Source: an uncultured Bacteroidia bacterium
GTDB taxonomy: Bacteria; Bacteroidota; Bacteroidia; Bacteroidales; Prolixibacteraceae
Direction of reading: 5' to 3'
Length of the DNA stretch: 33,798 nucleotides
NCBI GenBank assembly: GCA_903905505.1
Contig: CAIVGL010000127.1
Span: 1 to 33,798, forward strand
Position numbers and translations under genes: made by a program. A model generated the notes under the pieces. The model saw only the letters and a list, made by a program, of their open reading frames with translations. It made no database searches and was not told where the DNA came from. Within the stretch, counting starts at the first letter, position 1; every line of letters begins with the position of its first letter. Below are positions 1 to 7,809 of this stretch, piece by piece.

Positions 1-396
1 CACAACAGGGAGAGTATTAAAGGTAACCTGCTCGCCATATACTGTTCCATCGGGTCCAGTGGCATAAGCACGTGCATAATACGTAGTCGCATATAGCAAT
101 CCACCAATTTTGATGTTATAGGTAGCACCGGTCGTTGGACCGCTAAAAACAACTTTTGAATTAGCAATCGTAGGCGCTACTGAAGTGCCGTAGCAAACCC
201 CTTTTTCACTAAAGCCATCACCTTGTGCAACCACAAAGCCAACAACTGTCACAGAGTCTGATTTAACGTTTAGGAACTGAGAGGTAATAACCCGAGCAGG
301 CAATTTAACTCCCGCATTTTCTTTTGTACAAGCACCAAACAGGATGGCAGTTGTGACCAGAATGCCCAATATTTGATAAAGGGACAATCTTTTCAT
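1..396 (-). CDS. Lipoprotein with FN3-like domain, fourth gene of the sus operon (C-terminus cut by window edge)
   Basis: An open frame starts at the ATG complementary to 394-396 and runs to the window edge, giving the first 132 residues. The N-terminus (MKRLSLYQILGILVTTAILF then GAC) is a lipoprotein signal with lipobox FGAC, so the product is probably outer-membrane anchored. After it comes a beta-strand-rich segment with the pattern KGVCYGTS...PTI...GATYNIKIGGL...TTYYARAYAT, which is the familiar FN3-like repeat of Bacteroidota surface proteins. It begins 32 nt after the stop of the SusE-like gene on the same strand, so it occupies the SusF-like position of a sus operon. A role in glycan binding at the cell surface is inferred from position only. 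The C-terminal half, where a carbohydrate-binding or catalytic domain would lie, is outside the window. Confidence 0.8.
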   Translation of the reverse strand, partial: MKRLSLYQILGILVTTAILFGACTKENAGVKLPARVITSQFLNVKSDSVTVVGFVVAQGDGFSEKGVCYGTSVAPTIANSKVVFSGPTTGATYNIKIGGLLYATTYYARAYATGPDGTVYGEQVTFNTLPVV

Positions 397-428
397 AGTT
401 CTATTTTTTTTAAGATCTTTCATACAAA

Positions 429-1439
429 TTAGTTTTTAACGACCTTGAAGGTTCCAGTTTGTAACGCATCGTTTGTAATGGTCAAGGTAATGGTGTAGTT
501 ACCCGCAGTGGCAGGCACATTGCTGCCGTTGAATACCAAAGAGCTGCTATCACTATTGTAACCTAGGTTCCATGCCCAGCCATCGTTCTTTCTAAATTTA
601 AATGTACCGTCAATTAAGCCAAGAGTAATAGACCAAGTACCTGTTGCCGCATTATAATCTAACTTTTGATCAGGAGAATTCCAACCATTTGGTGTTGCAT
701 CTCCAACAAGTCCAATCATATATGGATCTATGGTATAGGTATGAGCAGTAACATTGGCTGACACTTTATACCAACCACTTGCAGCGGCTGTAAATGAAGC
801 ACCATTAGTTGCTAAAGCGCCACCCGTGTTTCCATAAACTGTTCCTGCATCAGGATCTTTCAAGGTGAAAGGCTTCGTTGCATCAAGTTTTACATAACCG
901 GTATAGCTGCCATTTCCAAGAGCCGATTCAATTTTCTGAGTCATTCCAGATCCAATTAAATCGAGGCGAGGAAGACCATAGGTGGTGACATTAACCGTAG
1001 ATATCGCCGAGTTATAGACCATTGGTGTATAACCAGTACCTGCACTTAGTGTCAAGACAGCTCTCACTCTAAAGTCAACTGCGGAGACTTGATCTGCAGC
1101 TAATTTCTTAAGTAAGATTCCGTTTAAATCACTTACAGTAATCTGCATCGATGCATCCGATACACCATTATAGATGGAGATAGGATCAGCAAAGTTATTT
1201 CCTTTCACACATGCTTCAAGGAAATAAGTAGCGGAAGCTTGAAAACCTGGATCAACTGGAGTACCGACAAAAGTAAGTGTCTGTGTTCCGGTAGCCCGTG
1301 TAAGGGTCAAGTTCGGCATTGTTTGAATCATGGGCACATTCACAGTGCTCATAATTACCTTTGTTTCGTCTTTCTTACATGAAAACAAAAGTCCAAACAA
1401 CGCAATAGAAGCGATATATTTAAGTATATTTTTATTCAT
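429..1439 (-). CDS. SusE-like outer-membrane starch-binding lipoprotein
   Basis: The product has 336 residues. It starts with a lipoprotein signal ending in the lipobox LLFSC at about residues 17-21 and is followed by KKDE. The N-terminal region (about 25-150) resembles the SusE immunoglobulin-like domain. The C-terminal third contains the SusE/SusF carbohydrate-binding pattern: IGLVGDATPNGWNSPDQKL near residue 240, then WSITLGLIDGTFKFRKNDGW with aromatic residues typical of the starch-binding site, and it ends in TGTFKVVKN. Family members are non-catalytic surface proteins that hold starch or maltooligosaccharides near the SusCD importer. It lies 18 nt downstream of susD and 32 nt upstream of the next lipoprotein gene, consistent with one transcript. 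The family assignment is firm; the exact glycan specificity is inferred from neighbouring maltose genes. Confidence 0.88.
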   Translation of the reverse strand: MNKNILKYIASIALFGLLFSCKKDETKVIMSTVNVPMIQTMPNLTLTRATGTQTLTFVGTPVDPGFQASATYFLEACVKGNNFADPISIYNGVSDASMQITVSDLNGILLKKLAADQVSAVDFRVRAVLTLSAGTGYTPMVYNSAISTVNVTTYGLPRLDLIGSGMTQKIESALGNGSYTGYVKLDATKPFTLKDPDAGTVYGNTGGALATNGASFTAAASGWYKVSANVTAHTYTIDPYMIGLVGDATPNGWNSPDQKLDYNAATGTWSITLGLIDGTFKFRKNDGWAWNLGYNSDSSSLVFNGSNVPATAGNYTITLTITNDALQTGTFKVVKN

Positions 1440-1457
1440 TGTCTTAAAGATTAGAGA

Positions 1458-3089
1458 TTAATTATAACCTGGATTTTGTTTGATGTTCGGGTTCGCAGAA
1501 ACCTCATCACCCGGAATTGGGAACAGATTAAGATGACTATCCACTTTAGTTCCAGCAAAAGTGCCACCCTTCCACTGCCATTTGTAAGTCCCATCCGTAA
1601 ACTGTCCGAAACGTACTAAGTCAGTACGACGTTGTGCTTCGTAATAAAACTCACGAGCACGTTCATTAAGGAGGAACTGATCGGTCAGCTGGCTCGCAGT
1701 AATATTCCCAGTTGCATCACCATAGGCACGAGCACGAACAAGATTTACATCTTGAACTGCACTCGCATCATTGTTTAATTTATGCAACGATTCAGCACGC
1801 ATTAATAATGCATCAGCATAACGGAAGACTGGGAAATCGGTGCAGGCAAAAGCAGGGTTATAGTTAGCAGCTTGCGAGCCGTTGGCATTCTTCGCAGTGA
1901 ACTTATAAACTCCAACACCAAAATTGCCACTTGAAGAGGCACTTGGAATATTGAGGCTTTGCTTCATTCTTAAGTATACACGTTTGTCTTTGCTCTGTGA
2001 GAAAAGAACATCTGCCGCAGGAATTTGAACATTACCATAGGTTGCAATCGTATCCACTAAGACATTCATGAAATCTTTCCTAGCTCTATTCCCATTCCAG
2101 TTGGTATTGGAAGTCAAACCAAGGTCAGGAGCATTGATATAGGTTCCATCACTACATGACTCAATAATAAATGTTGTACCCACATAACCTTGGGTATGAA
2201 TACCATCTTGAGCCCAAGCAAAGATCATCTCTGGATTGTGAACACCATCATTGTCGGCACTAAAGTTTTGTCTGTAGTTCGTCGCCAATTGATAGGCTCC
2301 ACTGCCAATTACTTTATCGCAATAAATTTTACAGCTGTCATATTTCGCAGTCCCAGTATATACTTGTGCATTTAAATATACACGAGCCAACAACATCCAA
2401 CATGCTCCCTGGTCAGCCTGAGGGTAAGAAGACTTAGGCGCTCCAAGTTTATTTTCAATAGCATGAAGCTCAGAAACGATGTAGTTAAACAATTTAGCTC
2501 GTCCGATTTTTGAATCTGGATCTAGCTGTTTCGGAAAGAATTTTCCCACTCCATCAGCATCGGTTGTAAAAGGAGGATTTCCGAAAAGGTCCATATCCCA
2601 AGCATACGCTAAGGCTCTTAAGTAGCGAGCTTCAGCATTATACCTCATGATCGTTGGATCGGTACTTGCCTTTGTATTGCGAATAAACTCATTTGCATAC
2701 GTCACACTTAAACTTAAACGCTGATAAAGAGCGGTCAAGAATGGATTTTGAGGGCTCCATGTTTGAGTGTTTAAGTCGGCAATACCGACATCACCCCAAG
2801 CACACATAGCTTCGTCGGTAGTAATCTCTTGGCAGTTCCAGAGTGCTCTGGTTGTGGTAAAGAAGTTACCATCAGATGCAGCGATATCGTCGCCACCTGA
2901 GCTTCCCTGGCCAGAGATGATAAAACTGGCATAGATTTTTCCAAGAGCCTCCTTCATGTAGATGGTACTATCATTTAGGTTGCCCGCTAAGATCGTATTC
3001 TTATCTTTTGGAATTACATTTAGATCTTTCACACATGAACTAATCATGAATGCTGAAAGTACGATTCCGATTATTATCTTTTTATTCAT
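1458..3089 (-). CDS. susD: SusD/RagB-family glycan-binding lipoprotein
   Basis: The product has 543 residues, a usual SusD length. The N-terminus is a lipoprotein signal with lipobox ISSC at about residue 19, followed by VKDLNVIPKDKNT. Typical SusD features are the TPR-like helical region (YNAEARYLRALAYAWDMDLFGNPPF is the classic RFLRAxxYF-like segment near residue 150), the late SusD-family block (FRYADALLMRAESLHKLN near residue 425, ERAREFYYEAQRRTDLVRFG near residue 480) and the C-terminal LFPIPGDEVSANPNIKQNPGY tail. It caps the SusC barrel and delivers oligosaccharide for TonB-driven import. It starts 21 nt after susC. Family identity is certain; a maltodextrin substrate is inferred from the surrounding genes. 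Confidence 0.95.
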   Translation of the reverse strand: MNKKIIIGIVLSAFMISSCVKDLNVIPKDKNTILAGNLNDSTIYMKEALGKIYASFIISGQGSSGGDDIAASDGNFFTTTRALWNCQEITTDEAMCAWGDVGIADLNTQTWSPQNPFLTALYQRLSLSVTYANEFIRNTKASTDPTIMRYNAEARYLRALAYAWDMDLFGNPPFTTDADGVGKFFPKQLDPDSKIGRAKLFNYIVSELHAIENKLGAPKSSYPQADQGACWMLLARVYLNAQVYTGTAKYDSCKIYCDKVIGSGAYQLATNYRQNFSADNDGVHNPEMIFAWAQDGIHTQGYVGTTFIIESCSDGTYINAPDLGLTSNTNWNGNRARKDFMNVLVDTIATYGNVQIPAADVLFSQSKDKRVYLRMKQSLNIPSASSSGNFGVGVYKFTAKNANGSQAANYNPAFACTDFPVFRYADALLMRAESLHKLNNDASAVQDVNLVRARAYGDATGNITASQLTDQFLLNERAREFYYEAQRRTDLVRFGQFTDGTYKWQWKGGTFAGTKVDSHLNLFPIPGDEVSANPNIKQNPGYN

Positions 3090-3110
3090 ATCTATCGAGT
3101 ATTTAGAATA

Positions 3111-6074
3111 TTAATAAGTTATGCTTACACCAAGCATGAACGTACGAGGTCTAGGATAGAAGTTATTATCTATACCACCTGGAACTTCAGGATCAATTCC
3201 TTTGTATTTGGTGATGCACAAAGCATTTTGAACAGTCAGACTAAGTCTTACTTTAAAATGATCATACACATCATCAAAATTATATCCAGCACTAACATTG
3301 TCCAGTTTAAAGAATGAAGCATTCTGAACAAAGTAATCGCTCGTAAATTGACGCGCCACGAACTTCGTATCGCTAAGGATGGTTGGCATATTTTTCCAAT
3401 ATCCAATTTGAGACATCTGATCGTAAGATGATCCAGCGCCGATAGCATCGTAAACATAGTTTCCAATGTTTGTCCGAGCAGAGGCAGACATATCGAACTT
3501 CTTGTAGTTGAATTTAGCAGAGAAGCCCATTAAGAATACTGGGGTTGGATTTTTGTAGATATATTTATCTGCATTGTTTCCACTTACCGTTCCACCTTTA
3601 CCCGATAGATCAACATAAAGACCTTCTATTGGAGCTCCACTTGGATCGTAAACCTGTTTGTTTACGAAATAAGAGTAAGCACCTTGACCCACGCGAGTAA
3701 CTTGGTTCATACCCGTAAAGGCACTACCATATAAGATACCGATATACGTTGGATCGTCAGAGATCAACAGCTTCGTGATCTTGTTTTCGTTGTAGGTAAA
3801 GTTCATGCCAAAGATCAACGACATATCTTTCTTGGCAATTGGCGCAAAATTCAGTGAGAGCTCAGCACCTCTATTCTCTAAACTTCCCACATTGGTTAGC
3901 AACGTATTTGAGAAGTTACTTCCACTAGGAACAGTAACGGTATTTAATAGATTCGTAGTAACTCGATTGTATACTTCGACAGAACCGGTGATACGATCTT
4001 TTAGGAATCCAAAATCAAGTCCAACATTTGTAGTGGCTGTCTGTTCCCACTTGATATTAGGATCATACGCACTTGGACGTAACGTTGGAAGATAGGCCCC
4101 TCCGATTGGATAATAAGAACCTTCGACTGATTTGATGTACCGTGCCTGAGCAGGATAGTCGTTACCTACATCTTGCTGACCAGTGACCCCATAACCCAAA
4201 CGAAGTTTTAAATCAGAAAGTCCATTCATATCTCTCAAGAACGACTCTTCTTTAATCTTCCAAGCCAAAGCGGCAGATGGGAATAGACCCCACTGGTTGC
4301 CTTTTGCAAAACGAGATGAACCATCATCACGAATTGTGGCCGTTAATAAGTACTTATTTTTAAAGCTGTAGTTCACACGACCAAAGAAAGAAACAAGATA
4401 ATTCTCAGTAATAAATGAGGAGCTATCTGATTTTTGGTAAGGGTGCGTGTTATCCACGATTCCGCGAGAGTAGCTGCTGCCATCACGTTTAAAGTGTTGC
4501 CATGAATAACCGGCTGTTGCATCAATCTTGCTAGACCCTAACTCCTTTGTATAGTTTAAGTAGAAGTCAAGAAGGTTGTTATAGTTTCTGCCAGTATAAT
4601 CATTTAAGCGACCATAAAGAGGAGCAGTAAGTACCGAAGGCGAAGTTGCAGGACGGTTGTTCTGACCTTTTCCATCGGTATAATCCGTTGCAACATTTAA
4701 GTTTGCATGCAGATCAGGCAAGAATGGAAGTTTATAATTTGCTTGAACATTCGCTATCGCACGCTGAACGGTAGAATGATTATCTGACATCACCAATTGC
4801 TCGACTGGGTTAGGAGTTCCTAAGTTCGCACCGTAATTAGCCCACTGGAAATATCCAGCAGAGTTTGTCTGTGCAATAGGATTGCTATCCAAAACAGAAT
4901 GTGTTGGATCCATGCTTACTGCAGAACCAACTGCACCAGCATCTCCAAAGTTTTGAGCGGTGTTCATCCCTTTCGCATTGATATTTAATTTCAATGCACC
5001 ATTAAGAAGTACTGGATTCAGGTTAATCGCAGCAGTCGCTCTTTGCATTCCAGTGTTTCTTAGGATACCATTCTGATCGGTAAATCCTAGTGACACGCGG
5101 TATGGAAGATTTTTGGTTGCTCCTGTTAAACTTAGATTATGATCTGAGGAAACGGCTTGACGGAAAATTTCGCGCTGCCAGTTTGTATTCGCAGTTCCTA
5201 ATGTCGATAAGTTATTTACACCATATAATGGAATATGATCGGCAGCAATTGCTCGAACTTGATCGCCTGAGTAGACGTCTACAAATTTGATCGCTTGACC
5301 GATAGAAGAGTTCCCATTGTAGCTAATCTTCAACGGAGTGTTTAAAGTGCCACTCTTCGTTGTAATTAAGATCACACCATTCGAAGCTCTAGAACCATAG
5401 ATGGCGGTTGAAGAAGCATCTTTTAAGATCGTGAAAGTCTCAATGTCATTTGGATTAACAAACGATAAGAAGTTTGAACTTCCCGCTACATTGCTATTAT
5501 CAATTGGTACGCCATCGATAATGATTAGAGGGTCATTCGAAGCGTTTAAAGATGATCCACCGCGGATACGAATCGAAGATCCGCTACCTGGAGCACCACC
5601 TGAGGAGGTGATTACCACACCAGCGCTCTTCCCTACGATAAGGTCTTGAGCCGAAGTGATCGCACCTTTATTAAAGTCTTTTGAGCTTACCGTACTAATA
5701 GATCCGGTTGCATCTGATTTTTTCACAGATCCGTATCCAATAACTACAACTTCATCAAGCCCCTTCGGTTGAACTTTCAACGCGATAGCTAATGATGTTT
5801 GTGAGTCAACGGCAACCGTCTGACTCTGGTATCCGACAAAAGAAAAAACCAGCTTTGCACCAGGAGCAACCTTTAAGGTAAAGTTCCCATCAACATCGGT
5901 AGCTGTTCCTGTATAGGTCCCTTCGACCAATACAGTCACACCAATAAGGCTTTCATTTGTGGTAGCATCGGCAACTTTACCGGAAATTGATCTCTCCTGA
6001 GCCACCACCGACATCGTCAGTAGAGTCAAAAGCAGAAACCAAATTGCTTTCAATTTTAAAAGTTTAAATTTCAT
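3111..6074 (-). CDS. susC: SusC/RagA-family TonB-linked outer-membrane transporter
   Basis: This is a 987-residue TonB-dependent receptor. After a signal peptide (KAIWFLLLTLLTMSVVAQ) comes a carboxypeptidase-regulatory-like domain (GKVADATTNESLIGVTVLVE..., about 30-110), then the SusC signature DEVVVIGYGSVKKSDATGSI, the plug domain (VIIDGVPI, TAIYGSRASNGVILITTK) and the 22-strand barrel, ending in an aromatic strand (FMLGVSITY). No N-terminal STN domain is present, so no anti-sigma signalling is expected. I chose the ATG complementary to 6072-6074. The open frame extends three codons further to a TTG at 6081-6083, which is less likely as the start. It is the first gene of the minus-strand sus operon and faces the LacI gene across a 373-bp regulatory region. 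Confidence 0.95.
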   Translation of the reverse strand: MKFKLLKLKAIWFLLLTLLTMSVVAQERSISGKVADATTNESLIGVTVLVEGTYTGTATDVDGNFTLKVAPGAKLVFSFVGYQSQTVAVDSQTSLAIALKVQPKGLDEVVVIGYGSVKKSDATGSISTVSSKDFNKGAITSAQDLIVGKSAGVVITSSGGAPGSGSSIRIRGGSSLNASNDPLIIIDGVPIDNSNVAGSSNFLSFVNPNDIETFTILKDASSTAIYGSRASNGVILITTKSGTLNTPLKISYNGNSSIGQAIKFVDVYSGDQVRAIAADHIPLYGVNNLSTLGTANTNWQREIFRQAVSSDHNLSLTGATKNLPYRVSLGFTDQNGILRNTGMQRATAAINLNPVLLNGALKLNINAKGMNTAQNFGDAGAVGSAVSMDPTHSVLDSNPIAQTNSAGYFQWANYGANLGTPNPVEQLVMSDNHSTVQRAIANVQANYKLPFLPDLHANLNVATDYTDGKGQNNRPATSPSVLTAPLYGRLNDYTGRNYNNLLDFYLNYTKELGSSKIDATAGYSWQHFKRDGSSYSRGIVDNTHPYQKSDSSSFITENYLVSFFGRVNYSFKNKYLLTATIRDDGSSRFAKGNQWGLFPSAALAWKIKEESFLRDMNGLSDLKLRLGYGVTGQQDVGNDYPAQARYIKSVEGSYYPIGGAYLPTLRPSAYDPNIKWEQTATTNVGLDFGFLKDRITGSVEVYNRVTTNLLNTVTVPSGSNFSNTLLTNVGSLENRGAELSLNFAPIAKKDMSLIFGMNFTYNENKITKLLISDDPTYIGILYGSAFTGMNQVTRVGQGAYSYFVNKQVYDPSGAPIEGLYVDLSGKGGTVSGNNADKYIYKNPTPVFLMGFSAKFNYKKFDMSASARTNIGNYVYDAIGAGSSYDQMSQIGYWKNMPTILSDTKFVARQFTSDYFVQNASFFKLDNVSAGYNFDDVYDHFKVRLSLTVQNALCITKYKGIDPEVPGGIDNNFYPRPRTFMLGVSITY

Positions 6075-6447
6075 GTGATTCAAATTTTTGGTTCATAATT
6101 ACAGTTCAAATTCAATGCTAGACCTCACGATCTTTAAAGCATATAAACACTTGAATAATAATATCTTGCCTCAATAAATCTTTCCCTTTCCTTATAGTGG
6201 CACTGCAAATTAACACTATTTTAACACTGAATTAACATATAAATATGGCCGATCCGGAATTATTCTTATGCAAACGTTTGCGGTGACGTTTGCACCAAAT
6301 ATGTTTTACAACATGTTTTTTATTTTCGCATTTATTCGTGAATGAATAGCCAAGTAATTGTTAAACACCCTTAAATAATTGTAAATCCATAAATATTATG
6401 TAATTTAGTGAAGTTATAAAAGACGTATTCGCTAACGACCTAAATGA
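6075..6447. promoter_or_regulatory. Divergent susC/lacI regulatory region
   Basis: This 373-bp gene-free stretch separates the two diverging transcription units. It contains LacI-type operator sequences at 6270-6296 (listed separately). On the plus strand, TTG at 6278-6280, a 19-nt spacer and TATGTTTT at 6300-6307 form a 7-of-8 match to the Bacteroidota promoter (TTG, then about 20 nt, then TAnnTTTG), which could drive lacI. Its -33 element would sit inside the operator, suggesting autoregulation. On the minus strand the best -7 candidate for susC is TTAATTTG (complement of 6206-6213), also 7 of 8, but with no clear -33 TTG. The susC promoter is therefore not resolved. I see no small gene here. 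Confidence 0.5.
6270..6296. promoter_or_regulatory. LacI-family operator pair
   Basis: Bases 6270-6281 are a perfect 12-bp palindrome, GCAAACGTTTGC, the core bound by many LacI/GalR-family regulators, which insert a leucine pair at the central CpG. Immediately after it, 6282-6296 (GGTGACGTTTGCACC) carries a second CG-centred site with one strong half (GTTTGC) and one weak half. The two centres are 12 bp apart, about one helical turn. The LacI-family gene starts about 150 bp away and a stronger copy of the same core lies at its 3' end, so it is the obvious candidate to bind both. Binding is inferred. Confidence 0.75.
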
Positions 6448-7461
6448 ATGAGTAGTCCGGTAACCATTAAAGATATCGCTAAAGCGCTTGGCATTTCTGC
6501 CTCAACGGTATCTCGTGCGTTAAAAGACCATCCCGACATCAGCACCGACACAAAAGATGCTGTCAATGAGCTTGCGAAGAGGCTTCACTACAAGCCGAAT
6601 GCCGTTGCGCTCTCCCTTAAAAACAGCAAGACGAACACCATTGGGGTTATTATCCCTGAGCTGGTTCACTATTTTTTCTCGTCGGTTATTAGTGGGATCG
6701 AAGATGTGGCCTATGATGCGGGTTATAATGTTATGATCTGCCAATCGAATGAGAAATACGATCGAGAGATCATCAATGCGCAAGCACTTCTTTCGAATCG
6801 AGTGGAAGGAGCATTAATATCGATCTCCAAGCAAACCAAAGATTTCAACCATCTACAAATGATTGAAGAGAGCGGCATTCCGATGGTCTTTTTCGATCGG
6901 ATACCTGAAGGTTTCGATTCCGACAGTGTGATCATAGATGATAAATTAGCCGCATACAACGCCGTCTGTCACTTAATCGATTCAGGATGTAGGCGGATCG
7001 CCCACTTAGCCGCACCGAGTACTTTAGGAATTGGGAAATGCCGCTTAGACGGTTACAAAGAAGCCTTACAGAAACATGGATTACCCTATTTAGAAGAGTA
7101 TGTGATTGTAGCCGATTCTTTTGAGCTTGCAGCTATTGCAACTCGTAATCTCATTCAATTACCCATTCCACCCGATGGTATCTTCACGGTTAATGACTTA
7201 ACGGCAGTAGGTGCGATGAAGACCTTACAAAAAATGGGGATTGCCATTCCTGAGAAGGTAGCTATTATGGGCTTTTCTGCAGGTAATTTCTCCGATATAA
7301 CCACACCAACACTAAGCTCAGTCGATCAACACGGTTATGAGATGGGGGTGAAAGCTGCCAGTGCGCTTCTCGAACGGATCGAAAACAAACGAAATGGTGC
7401 CGGAGAGACATTTTATGTCGATACAAATCTCGTAATTCGAGAATCGACGAAAAAAATCTGA
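6448..7461 (+). CDS. LacI/GalR-family transcriptional regulator of the maltose locus
   Basis: The product has 337 residues, the standard LacI length. Residues 5-27 (TIKDIAKALGISASTVSRAL and onward) are the LacI helix-turn-helix, followed by the hinge helix NAVALSLKNSKTNTIGVIIPEL that leads into the periplasmic-binding-protein-like effector domain (about 60-337). An ATG four bases upstream is followed at once by a stop codon, so the start is well determined. The gene sits between the diverging sus operon and the maltose phosphorylase operon, with operator palindromes on both sides, so it should control both. The effector is probably maltose or a maltooligosaccharide, but this cannot be read from sequence. 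The classic Bacteroides regulator SusR is a different, membrane-bound protein; this locus uses a soluble LacI-type regulator instead. Confidence 0.93.
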   Translation: MSSPVTIKDIAKALGISASTVSRALKDHPDISTDTKDAVNELAKRLHYKPNAVALSLKNSKTNTIGVIIPELVHYFFSSVISGIEDVAYDAGYNVMICQSNEKYDREIINAQALLSNRVEGALISISKQTKDFNHLQMIEESGIPMVFFDRIPEGFDSDSVIIDDKLAAYNAVCHLIDSGCRRIAHLAAPSTLGIGKCRLDGYKEALQKHGLPYLEEYVIVADSFELAAIATRNLIQLPIPPDGIFTVNDLTAVGAMKTLQKMGIAIPEKVAIMGFSAGNFSDITTPTLSSVDQHGYEMGVKAASALLERIENKRNGAGETFYVDTNLVIRESTKKI

Positions 7462-7472
7462 AAAATTTTGCA

Positions 7473-7496
7473 CTTTATGCAAACGTTTGCATAAAG
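7473..7496. promoter_or_regulatory. 24-bp perfect LacI-type operator palindrome
   Basis: Bases 7473-7484 are the exact reverse complement of 7485-7496, with centre CG at 7484/7485 and core TGCAAACGTTTGCA flanked by TTTA/TAAA arms. It starts 12 bp after the lacI stop codon. A zero-loop palindrome with no following T-run is not a terminator, so it reads as an operator. Its 12-bp core is identical to the site at 6270-6281. It ends about 50 bp upstream of the predicted -33 element of the downstream operon. Confidence 0.85.
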
Positions 7497-7545
7497 GATT
7501 TATTAAAATTCTTCTGATTTATTTCACCATAAACATCTAAATGTA

Positions 7546-7576
7546 TTGCATTTAAGCAAATTCCACTCTATATTTG
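7546..7576 (+). promoter_or_regulatory. Predicted promoter of the MFS-pgmB-malP-GH13 operon
   Basis: TTG at 7546-7548, a 20-nt spacer and TATATTTG at 7569-7576 match the Bacteroidota housekeeping promoter consensus (-33 TTG; -7 TAnnTTTG) at the correct spacing. Transcription would start near 7583. The operator lies upstream of, and does not overlap, this promoter. Confidence 0.6.
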
Positions 7577-7809
7577 TCTTCGAATAATAATCATCTTTCC
7601 CCTTTTAAATTCGTTCTTCTATTCAGAATAACGAGTTTCCCTATTTTCCTTATTCTTGGTGCTTAACCCGACAAAATTTATCTTTAGTCGGAAAGTTTTA
7701 TCCGTGCCATTTTTTGTTTGAGGCAAAAGCTCATGCAGAGAATCTCAAGATGACCCTTCCATACAAGATAGTCAGGTTATGTTTTTAATTAATAAACGCA
7801 ATTTATCGT

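Larger units (their letters stand above)
7462..7809. promoter_or_regulatory. Upstream region of the maltose phosphorylase operon
   Basis: This 348-bp gene-free stretch lies between lacI and the MFS gene. It contains the 24-bp operator palindrome at 7473-7496 and a strong promoter match at 7546-7576, both listed separately. If the promoter is right, the leader to the MFS start codon is about 225 nt, long enough for RNA-level control. I looked for a terminator after lacI and saw no hairpin followed by a T-run. No small open reading frame here looks convincing. Confidence 0.6.

Noticed and set aside
6081-6083. TTG start for susC, three codons upstream of the chosen ATG
   Set aside because: An ATG directly followed by a normal signal peptide is available at 6072-6074, and the TTG has no better ribosome-binding sequence.
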